In this document: positions 1-5,412 of the stretch, piece by piece | Layout: every line of letters begins with the position of its first letter | Numbering within the stretch: the stretch's first letter is position 1 | Assembly (NCBI GenBank): GCA_964586175.1 | Contig: CAZPGL010000064.1 | Coordinates: 1-6,348, forward strand | Direction of reading: 5' to 3' | Source: CAZPGL01 sp964586175 | Lineage (GTDB): Bacteria; Actinomycetota; Acidimicrobiia; Acidimicrobiales; MedAcidi-G1 | Length of the DNA stretch: 6,348 bases | Program-made: the position numbers and the translations under genes | Notes under the pieces: generated by a model | What the model was told of the DNA's origin: nothing | The model's database searches: none | What the model saw: only the letters and a program-made list of their open reading frames with translations

Positions 1-2
1 AG

Positions 3-455
3 GAGAAGAAGCACCGCATCGAGGACGCCGTCAGCACGACCAAGGCGGCCATCGAAGAGGGTGTCGTCGCCGGCGGTGGCGTCACCCTGCTGCGGGCCCA
101 GGCGGCCGCCTCGGCGGCCGGCGATGATCTGGCGGCCGACGAGGCCACCGGTGCCCGCATCGTGGCCAAGGCCCTTGAGGGGCCGCTCACCCAGATCGCC
201 GTCAACGCCGGCCTCGAGGGCGGTGTGGTCGTCGAGAAGGTCCGCAACCTCGAAGGCTCCACCGGCCTCAACGCGGCCACCGGCGACTACGAGGACCTCG
301 TAGCAGCCGGCATCATCGACGCCGCCAAGGTGACCCGGTCGGCGTTGCAGAACGCCGGCTCGATTGCCGCCCTGTTCCTGACCACCGAGGTGGTCATCGC
401 CGACGCTCCGGCCGAAGGTGCGGGCGGAGGCGGAATGCCCGACATGGACTTCTAG
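3..455 (+). CDS. groEL: Chaperonin GroEL (Hsp60), C-terminal part only
   Basis: This is the last 150 residues of the 60-kDa chaperonin, a cytoplasmic ATP-driven double-ring folding machine that works with the GroES cap. The window cuts off about 390 upstream residues, judged from the usual ~540-residue family length. What is visible is the end of the intermediate domain and the C-terminal half of the equatorial domain. It opens with EKKHRIEDAV, then VVAGGGVTLL (equatorial ATP-pocket glycines), LNAATGDYEDL, an Asp in AAGIIDAAKV where the family has its nucleotide-contacting Asp, and the very conserved VTRSALQNAGSIAALFLTTE. The tail is a short Gly/Met-rich GGGGMPDMDF, like the housekeeping GroEL2 of actinobacteria and unlike the His-rich tail of GroEL1. 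The frame is open to the window edge, and a TAG stop is followed 20 bases later by a strong terminator, so this gene ends its transcription unit. Confidence 0.97.
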   Translation, partial: EKKHRIEDAVSTTKAAIEEGVVAGGGVTLLRAQAAASAAGDDLAADEATGARIVAKALEGPLTQIAVNAGLEGGVVVEKVRNLEGSTGLNAATGDYEDLVAAGIIDAAKVTRSALQNAGSIAALFLTTEVVIADAPAEGAGGGGMPDMDF

Positions 456-475
456 ACCGGTCCGGTCGACCGAAC

Positions 476-508
476 GGGGCGCCCTATGGGGCGCCCCTTC
501 GTCGTTTT
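476..508 (+). terminator. Intrinsic terminator of groEL
   Basis: A perfect 9-bp stem pairs GGGGCGCCC (476-484) with GGGCGCCCC (489-497) around the four-base loop TATG. It is followed by TTCGTCGTTTT, an interrupted T-rich stretch. It lies 20 bases after the groEL stop and 90 bases before fdhD, so it separates the chaperonin unit from the genes downstream. The T tract is only on the plus-strand side, so it should act in the groEL direction. Confidence 0.85.
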
Positions 509-586
509 CGGCCCAGCCGTCGGCGACGGGCCCGGCGGGGGTGATTCGGTGTCCCAGCGTGTTCACTGGAGCCCGTGAAATGCCAT

Positions 587-594
587 GAGGAGGT
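587..594 (+). promoter_or_regulatory. Strong Shine-Dalgarno site of fdhD
   Basis: GAGGAGGT, containing the complete AGGAGG core at 588-593, stands four bases before the ATG at 598 and fixes that start. No convincing -35/-10 promoter could be seen in the rest of the 142-base groEL-fdhD gap, although the terminator there implies that fdhD has its own. Confidence 0.75.
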
Positions 595-597
595 CCG

Positions 598-1386
598 ATG
601 AGCCGGGGTCGCACCCAAAAGGTTCTGACCCGTCGTATCGACACCGACGGCAGCCGCCGGGTGCCCGACGAGCTGATCGTCGAGGAACCCATGTCGATCC
701 GTCTCGACGGTGAGCTGGTGGCGACCACCATGCGGACCCCCGGTGACGACTTCGAGCTGGCCGTCGGCTTCTGCGTCACTGAGGGCTTTTTGGGGGACGC
801 CGCCGTGCGGACGGTGCGGTACTGCGGACAGGGATCGGCCGCCGAGTCGGAGTACAACGACGTCTCCGTCGACACCGGCGGGCGGGCACCTGCCCCCACC
901 CCCCGGTTGGGACCGGCGTCGTCGTCCTGTGGCATCTGTGGCACGGTCGCCATCGACGAGCTCCGGCAGCGCCTCCGGCCCCTCGACGTCGAGCCGTTCG
1001 AACCCTCGGTGCTGGCCTCGGTGGCCGACCGGGTGGTGCACGACCAGGCGCTGTTCGGGGTGACCGGAGCAGTGCACGCCGCGGTGGCCTTCGACCGTTC
1101 GGGCGGGCCGCTGGTGCTCCGTGAGGACATCGGTCGCCACAACGCGGTCGACAAGGTCGTCGGACGGCTCTATCTCGACGGCCGGTTCCCGGCCGGCGAC
1201 CTGGGTTTGTGGGTGTCGAGCCGGGCGTCGTTCGAGATGGCCCAGAAGGCCTGGGCGGCCGGGTTCGCCGCCCTGGTGGCGGTGAGCGGACCGTCGGCGT
1301 TGGCCGTGGAGACGGCCCGGGCGGCCGGCCTGCAGTTGGCCGGCTTCGCCCGCGGAGACCGTCTCAACCTCTATACCGACGACTGA
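598..1386 (+). CDS. fdhD: FdhD, sulfurtransferase/accessory protein for formate dehydrogenase
   Basis: FdhD takes sulfur from the cysteine desulfurase IscS and delivers it to the bis-MGD molybdenum cofactor, which formate dehydrogenases need for activity. It is a cytoplasmic protein. The 262-residue length is normal for the family. Diagnostic features are the N-terminal VPDELIVEEPMSIRLDGE, the GDDFELAVGFCVTEGF segment, the catalytic-loop CGIC motif in SSCGICG (Cys111 and Cys114, matching the two essential Cys of E. coli FdhD), HAAVAF, and the family signature EDIGRHNAVDKVVG starting at Glu176. The C-terminal part holds SSRASFEMAQKA and GFARGDRLNLYT, also typical. The ATG is fixed by an AGGAGG four bases upstream. 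hemQ begins 29 bases after its stop. No formate dehydrogenase, moaA or mob gene lies within the window, so its client enzyme must be encoded elsewhere. Recognition is firm. Confidence 0.96.
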   Translation: MSRGRTQKVLTRRIDTDGSRRVPDELIVEEPMSIRLDGELVATTMRTPGDDFELAVGFCVTEGFLGDAAVRTVRYCGQGSAAESEYNDVSVDTGGRAPAPTPRLGPASSSCGICGTVAIDELRQRLRPLDVEPFEPSVLASVADRVVHDQALFGVTGAVHAAVAFDRSGGPLVLREDIGRHNAVDKVVGRLYLDGRFPAGDLGLWVSSRASFEMAQKAWAAGFAALVAVSGPSALAVETARAAGLQLAGFARGDRLNLYTDD

Positions 1387-1401
1387 CCACCCGCGACTCC
1401 G

Positions 1402-1407
1402 TACACT
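1402..1407 (+). promoter_or_regulatory. Putative -10 hexamer for a leaderless hemQ transcript
   Basis: TACACT fits the actinobacterial TANNNT -10 consensus. It ends eight bases before the hemQ ATG at 1416, so transcription would start at or within a base or two of the start codon. There is no purine-rich Shine-Dalgarno between fdhD and hemQ, which supports a leaderless message. No good -35 element was seen, and a hexamer match of this quality can occur by chance. Confidence 0.4.
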
Positions 1408-1415
1408 CCTGCGAC

Positions 1416-2099
1416 ATGAGCGAACCGGTCAGCCCCGCCGACGGACTCGGCGTCCTCCATCTGTTCTGCCGGGTCGGCCCGGCCAGCGACGCCGCAGCCG
1501 TCGTCTCGGCGGTCGCCGAGGCCGAGGCCGGTGGTGACCAGGTGGTGCCGGTCGCCGTGCTCGGGCACAAGGCCGACGTGGCCTTCATGGTGCTCGGACC
1601 CGATCTTTGGCGGCTCCGCGATCTGCAGACGGCGCTGGTGACGGCCGGGCTCGACATCGTCGACAGTTACGTCTCGTTGACCGAGGTCTCCGAGTACGCC
1701 GCCGGACTGCCCGACGCCATGCGTGAGGCCCGGCTGCGCCCGCAACTCCCGCCGGAAGGCAAGCCGGCGTTCTGCTTCTATCCGATGTCCAAGCGGCGGG
1801 GCGAGCAGGACAACTGGTTCACGCTGCCGTTCGATGAGCGGTCCGAGTTGATGCACGAACACGGGGCGTCGGGTCGGACGTTCGCCGGTCGGATCCTCCA
1901 GGTAGTCACCGGATCCACCGGTGTCGACGACTTCGAGTGGGGGGTCACCCTCTTCGGTCAGCGCCCCGATGACCTGAAGGATGTCGTCTACACGATGCGT
2001 TACGACCGGGCGTCCGCGGTTTATGCGGAGTTCGGTCCATTTTATGCGGGCATCGTCGATCGTCTGCCGTCGGTTCTCCGCCGCGTCGGCTGTACCTGA
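1416..2099 (+). CDS. hemQ: Coproheme decarboxylase (HemQ/ChdC, chlorite dismutase family)
   Basis: The enzyme carries out the last step of the coproporphyrin-dependent haem pathway used by monoderm bacteria. It oxidatively decarboxylates two propionates of coproheme III to give haem b, using peroxide, in the cytoplasm. The 227-residue protein has the two-half ferredoxin-like chlorite dismutase layout. The N-terminal half (about 11-90) holds HLFCRV and the AFMVLGPD strand. The C-terminal half carries FYPMSKRR, with Tyr122 as the expected radical tyrosine, then DNWFTLPFDER, LMHEHG with His149 as the likely proximal haem ligand, GRTFAGRILQVVTGS, DDFEWGVTLFGQ and the YAEFGPFYAGIV closing motif. 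I chose ATG 1416 because conserved sequence begins just after it. A longer frame running back into fdhD to 1209 has no family similarity. Gln162 sits 13 residues after His149, where Firmicutes enzymes have their distal Gln. The gene follows fdhD by 29 bases but probably has its own promoter. Confidence 0.93.
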   Translation: MSEPVSPADGLGVLHLFCRVGPASDAAAVVSAVAEAEAGGDQVVPVAVLGHKADVAFMVLGPDLWRLRDLQTALVTAGLDIVDSYVSLTEVSEYAAGLPDAMREARLRPQLPPEGKPAFCFYPMSKRRGEQDNWFTLPFDERSELMHEHGASGRTFAGRILQVVTGSTGVDDFEWGVTLFGQRPDDLKDVVYTMRYDRASAVYAEFGPFYAGIVDRLPSVLRRVGCT

Positions 2100-2147
2100 C
2101 CCTGCATCGGGAGCCGTCGATCGGCCATCGGACAGCCGACTTACCAC

Positions 2148-2153
2148 TACTAT
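2148..2153 (+). promoter_or_regulatory. Putative -10 hexamer of the liv operon
   Basis: TACTAT fits TANNNT and lies in the 65-base hemQ-livH gap, in the most AT-rich stretch around (TTACCACTACTATCC). It ends 11 bases before the livH ATG, so the leader would be only a few bases long. No Shine-Dalgarno precedes livH, which agrees with a leaderless or near-leaderless start. No convincing -35 element is seen. The gap has no clear terminator for hemQ, so read-through from hemQ is also possible. Confidence 0.4.
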
Positions 2154-2164
2154 CCCTAGGTCCC

Positions 2165-3475
2165 ATGCATCTGACTCCGCAACGAAGCGGGTCCTGTACC
2201 CGATGGTCGGCCGTGCTGTTGTTGGCCGTGCTCTCCCTGCTGGCGTTCGCACCGACGGCCGCGGCCGCGGACGACGGTGCGCTCGGCGTGCAGGGCACCC
2301 TCAAGACCAAGTCGGGTCCCATCGAGGGAGCCACCGTCACCGTCTCGTTGGACGGGGCCGTTGTCGGCGAGACGGTGTCGGGTACCGATGGCAAGTGGTC
2401 CATCTCGCTGTCTGAGCCCGGCGACTACGAGGTGTCGTTGGACGTGGCCAGCCTGCCCGAAGGTGTCGTGCTCCGGGAGACGGCAAAGAACCCGGCGGCG
2501 GTCAGCGTCGTCGACCGGACCATGGGCACGATCTTCGGCCTGGTCGACGAGGATGCGGCGGCCGGCGGCGCGGCCGGCGTTCACTCCGACTCGATGCTGG
2601 ACCGCATCATCGACCGCATCGGCTCCGGACTCCGGGTCGGGACGCTGGTCGCCCTGGCCTCGATCGGTCTGTCGCTGGTGTTCGGCGTCACCGGGCTGGT
2701 CAACTTCGCCCACTCCGAGCTGGTGACGTTCGGCGCCCTGGCCGCATTCGCCATCGAGGAGTGGACCGGGTGGCCGCTGGTGTTCGTGATCTGCATGGCG
2801 GCCCTGCTGGGAGCCGGCGTCGGCTATCTGCTCGAACGCGGGTTGTTCGCCCCGTTGCGTCAGCGCCGGCTCTCCAACATCTCGCTGATGGTCGTGTCGA
2901 TCGGCATGGCCTACGCCCTCCGCAACCTGTACCTCGTGTACTTCGGCGGCGAGCCGCAGTTCTTCAACCAGTACCGCATCCAGAAGGTCTACGACCTGGG
3001 CCCGTTCTCGATGCCGCCCAAGGACTACTTCATCATCGGTGTGGCCCTCGTCGTGCTGTTGGGTGTCGGCCTGGTCCTGCAGAAGACCAAGCTGGGCACC
3101 AGCATGCGGGCCGTGGCCGACAACCGGGACCTGGCCGAGTCGTCGGGTATCGATGTGCGGCGCACCGTGCTGGCCGTCTGGATGACCGGGGCGGGCCTGG
3201 CGGCGCTCGGAGGAACCTTCCTCGGCCTCACCCAGCGCATCTCGTACCAGATGGGTGAACGCCAGCTGCTGCTCATCTTCGCCGCCGTCACCCTCGGCGG
3301 CCTTGGGACGGCGTACGGCGCCATCCTGGGCGGGTTGTCGATCGGCATGGCCTCGGAGTTGAGCACGTTGTGGCTGGACAACGACCTGAAGTTCCTGGTC
3401 GCCCTGGCCGTGCTCATCGTCATCCTGCTGCTGCGGCCCCAGGGCATCCTCGGGAAGCGGGAGCGGTTCGGATGA
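2165..3475 (+). CDS. livH: LivH-type ABC importer permease with exported N-terminal beta-domain
   Basis: One of two transmembrane subunits of a HAAT-family (branched-chain amino acid type) ABC importer. It has 436 residues against ~300 for ordinary LivH, and the excess is N-terminal. Order: a signal-peptide-like start (hydrophobic ~15-30, likely cleaved in the TAAAA run at 31-35); a beta-rich domain (~40-127) with VQGTLKTKSGPIEGATVTV and TDGKWSISLSEPGDYEVSL, resembling carboxypeptidase-regulatory or prealbumin-like domains; an Ala/Gly/Asp-rich linker (~128-142); then the permease. The permease shows GVTGLVNFAHSEL (NFAH at 170-173), a positive loop ERGLFAPLRQRR (~214-225), the ATPase-contacting loop GTSMRAVADNRDLAESSGID (301-320), AAVTLGGLGTAYGAILGG, and the terminal RPQGILGK. 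About eight membrane spans are expected. The N-terminus should be outside, which suits an exported domain. UrtB urea permeases also carry a signal-bearing N-terminal extension, but the partner genes look Liv-like. Its TGA overlaps the livM ATG. Permease identity is firm; substrate and domain role are unknown. Confidence 0.93.
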   Translation: MHLTPQRSGSCTRWSAVLLLAVLSLLAFAPTAAAADDGALGVQGTLKTKSGPIEGATVTVSLDGAVVGETVSGTDGKWSISLSEPGDYEVSLDVASLPEGVVLRETAKNPAAVSVVDRTMGTIFGLVDEDAAAGGAAGVHSDSMLDRIIDRIGSGLRVGTLVALASIGLSLVFGVTGLVNFAHSELVTFGALAAFAIEEWTGWPLVFVICMAALLGAGVGYLLERGLFAPLRQRRLSNISLMVVSIGMAYALRNLYLVYFGGEPQFFNQYRIQKVYDLGPFSMPPKDYFIIGVALVVLLGVGLVLQKTKLGTSMRAVADNRDLAESSGIDVRRTVLAVWMTGAGLAALGGTFLGLTQRISYQMGERQLLLIFAAVTLGGLGTAYGAILGGLSIGMASELSTLWLDNDLKFLVALAVLIVILLLRPQGILGKRERFG

Positions 3476-4575
3476 CGCCGATGATTCTCGCCTTCGACGT
3501 CGGGGCCGTGCTGGCCGACTCGCTCCGTACCGGGCTGGGTCCCAACGGAGCGGTGTTCGCCCTGGCCTGTATCGGGTTGAACCTGCACTATGGCTACACC
3601 GGCATGCTCAATTTCGGTCACGTCGGCTTCATGGCCGCCGGGTCGTACGGCGTGGCCATCACCATCACCCAGGGCGGGCCGTTCTGGCTGGGGATCCTGG
3701 TCGGGTTGCTGGCCGCCGCGGTGTTCGCCCTGCTCATCGGCATCCCGACATTGCGCCTGCGCGGCGATTTCCTGGCCATCACCACCATCGCCGCCGGCGA
3801 GATCCTGCGGGTGACGCTGCGATCGGGTCGCCTCGAAGACGTCACCGGCGGCGTGTTCGGCCTGCCCCGTCCGGTCACCCCCAGCCATCCCATCGAGTAC
3901 AGCCTGTCCGACCAGTTCTACTCATGGAGCCCGTTTTCCGAAGGCACGTACTCGCTCACCGACGTGGCGTTCATCGGCGATCTGCTGGAAGCCGTTCCCG
4001 GCGTCGGCCCGGTGCTCGAATCGGCGGGCATGAACGAGCGGTCGATGTGGGTGGCCGTCGTCGGCTGGTCCCTGGTGGCCCTGTGCGCCACGCTGATCTG
4101 GGCGCTGATGCGTTCACCGTGGGGCCGGGTGTTGCGGGCGATCCGCGAGGACGAGGACGCGGCCCGGGCGGTCGGCAAGAACGCCTTCGTCTACAAGCTG
4201 CAGAGCCTCGTGATCGGCGGGACGATCGGCGGCCTGGCCGGCATGGTCCGAACCATGGACTTCAGCTTCGCCCATCCCGAGTCGTTCAAGACCCAGACCA
4301 CGTTCTTCCTGTGGACTGCGCTGATCCTCGGCGGGGCGGCCACCATCAAGGGCCCGATCGTTGGCGCCATCGCCTTCTGGTTCACGCTCAGCGCCCTCAA
4401 CGGGATCCTCAGCGGTCTGGCCAGCGACGGGCTGATCCCGTCCTGGCTGATGCCCCTGGGCCGGGTCTCGACCATGCGATTCGTGCTGGTCGGCCTGACC
4501 CTGGCCGCCCTCATGATCTGGCGACCCCAGGGCCTGCTGGGCAAGAAGGAGGAGTCGATGCTCGATGCCGCCTGA
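3472..4575 (+). CDS. livM: LivM-type ABC importer permease
   Basis: The second membrane subunit, expected to pair with LivH in the cytoplasmic membrane. It has 367 residues. It contains the LivM hallmark LNLHYGYTGMLNFGHVGFMAAGSY (the first 16 are residues 37-52, NFGH at 47-50), then IPTLRLRGDFLAITTIAAGEI (~91-111), a long hydrophilic external segment (~112-190), and the cytoplasmic ATPase-coupling loop SPWGRVLRAIREDEDAARAVGKN from residue 215. After that come GGTIGGLAGMVR, LGGAATIKGPIVGAI, and the terminal RPQGLLGKKEE, which closely echoes the LivH tail. The GYTGMLNFGH form is that of LivM and not of UrtC. The ATG at 3472 overlaps the livH stop as ATGA, with a GGAG eight bases upstream, so the two permeases are translationally coupled. 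An ATG at 3481 is a less likely alternative. No conserved LivM sequence precedes 3472, although the frame stays open upstream. Confidence 0.95.
   Translation: MTPMILAFDVGAVLADSLRTGLGPNGAVFALACIGLNLHYGYTGMLNFGHVGFMAAGSYGVAITITQGGPFWLGILVGLLAAAVFALLIGIPTLRLRGDFLAITTIAAGEILRVTLRSGRLEDVTGGVFGLPRPVTPSHPIEYSLSDQFYSWSPFSEGTYSLTDVAFIGDLLEAVPGVGPVLESAGMNERSMWVAVVGWSLVALCATLIWALMRSPWGRVLRAIREDEDAARAVGKNAFVYKLQSLVIGGTIGGLAGMVRTMDFSFAHPESFKTQTTFFLWTALILGGAATIKGPIVGAIAFWFTLSALNGILSGLASDGLIPSWLMPLGRVSTMRFVLVGLTLAALMIWRPQGLLGKKEESMLDAA
4546..4554 (+). promoter_or_regulatory. Shine-Dalgarno site inside livM, serving livG
   Basis: AAGGAGGAG, with AGGAGG at 4547-4552, is embedded in the last livM codons (Lys-Lys-Glu-Glu). 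It is 12 bases from the livG ATG at 4565, which is longer than ideal. It is only five bases from another ATG at 4558, which is in the livM frame and would give just a five-residue product. The site favours 4565 over the in-frame ATG at 4589 as the livG start. Confidence 0.65.
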
Positions 4576-5410
4576 CGCCCCCGCCCGTATGGCCGCCGAG
4601 CCGGAGCCCGGTTCAGCCAAGGACGATCCGGTGCTCGTCGTCGATGGTGTGTGTCGCCAGTTCGGCGGCCTCACCGCGGTCGACGTCGACCGCCTCGAGA
4701 TCCAGCGGGGGGTCATCACCGCCCTGATCGGCCCGAACGGGGCCGGCAAGACCACGCTGTTCAACCTCATCACCGCCTTCGACCAGGCCGACGCCGGGGA
4801 CTGGTTCCTCGACGGCCGTTCGCTGCGCGGCGCCCGCCCGTACGCCATCGCCCGGGCCGGCATGGTCCGCACCTTCCAGCTCACCAAGTCGCTGGCCAAG
4901 ATGACGGTGCTCGAGAACATGCTGCTGGCCGCCCGCGGCCAGCGGGGCGAACGTCTCGGGTCGGCGCTCGTTCCCCGCCGGTGGCGAGGCCAAGAGCGGG
5001 CCAATCTGGAGCGGGCCGAGTCCCTGTTGGAGCGGTTCAACCTTGCCCACATGCGCGACGAGTACGCCATCACCCTGTCGGGCGGTCAGCGCAAGCTGCT
5101 GGAGATGGCCCGGGCCCTCATGACTGAGCCGTCGGTCATCCTCCTCGACGAGCCGATGGCAGGCGTCAACCCGGCGCTCGTGCAGTCGCTGCTCGTCCAT
5201 ATCGAAGCCCTGCGCGACGAGGGCGTGTCGGTGGTGTTCATCGAGCACGACATGGACGTCATCATGGGCATCTCCGACTGGATTGCCGTGCTGGCCGAGG
5301 GACGGGTCATCGCCGAGGGCACCCCGGCCCAGGTCAGCACCGACACCGCGGTGATCGACGCGTACCTCGGAACCAGCTTCGCTGCTGACGAGTTGGGCGA
5401 GGAGGAGTGA
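4565..5410 (+). CDS. livG: LivG-type ABC importer ATPase
   Basis: One of two cytoplasmic ATP-hydrolysing subunits driving the LivHM channel. It has 281 residues. In order: Walker A GPNGAGKTT (56-64), the Q-loop Gln in VRTFQLTKSL (Gln105), signature LSGGQ (161-165), Walker B VILLDEP (181-187, with catalytic Glu186), D-loop segment MAGVNP, and H-loop His218 in FIEHDMDVI. The stretch RTFQL shortly after the Arg-Ala-Gly-Met segment, the insertion between Q-loop and signature, and the terminal IDAYLGT are typical of LivG. The first ~20 residues (Pro/Ala/Glu-rich) look unconserved. The start overlaps the end of livM by 11 bases. ATG 4589, eight codons in, is possible but has no Shine-Dalgarno. All catalytic motifs are intact, so it should be an active ATPase. 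Confidence 0.95.
   Translation: MPPDAPARMAAEPEPGSAKDDPVLVVDGVCRQFGGLTAVDVDRLEIQRGVITALIGPNGAGKTTLFNLITAFDQADAGDWFLDGRSLRGARPYAIARAGMVRTFQLTKSLAKMTVLENMLLAARGQRGERLGSALVPRRWRGQERANLERAESLLERFNLAHMRDEYAITLSGGQRKLLEMARALMTEPSVILLDEPMAGVNPALVQSLLVHIEALRDEGVSVVFIEHDMDVIMGISDWIAVLAEGRVIAEGTPAQVSTDTAVIDAYLGTSFAADELGEEE
5400..5405 (+). promoter_or_regulatory. Shine-Dalgarno site of livF, deciding its start
   Basis: AGGAGG overlaps the final Glu codons of livG. It is only one base from the GTG at 5407 but seven bases from the in-frame GTG at 5413. The spacing therefore favours GTG 5413 as the real livF start. Choosing 5407 would give the tidier GTGA overlap but an unusable ribosome-site distance. Confidence 0.65.
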
Positions 5411-5412
5411 GC

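Noticed and set aside
510..532. Second hairpin after the groEL terminator
   Set aside because: The pairing needs a four-base bulge, mixes GGCC with only four inner pairs, and has no T tract. It is probably composition.
1209..1415. Extension of the hemQ reading frame back into fdhD
   Set aside because: The frame is open, but this stretch is the out-of-frame shadow of the conserved fdhD C-terminus. HemQ-family sequence begins only after ATG 1416.
2100..2147. Possible terminator hairpin between hemQ and livH (TCGGC / GCCGA)
   Set aside because: The stem has only five base pairs with a ten-base loop and no T run after it.
1371..2252. Long open minus-strand frame opposite hemQ (about 290 codons)
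   Set aside because: It is antisense to a clearly recognised gene. High G+C makes stops rare in shadow frames, and the translation has no family resemblance.
2553..2580. GC-rich repeated GCGGCCGGC units in livH
   Set aside because: They encode the Ala/Gly linker between the exported domain and the first permease span. Two short copies under biased codon use need no other explanation.
4114..5073. Long minus-strand open frame opposite livM/livG
   Set aside because: It is the Ser/Arg/Pro/Gly-rich composition of a shadow frame, and both plus-strand genes here have intact family motifs.
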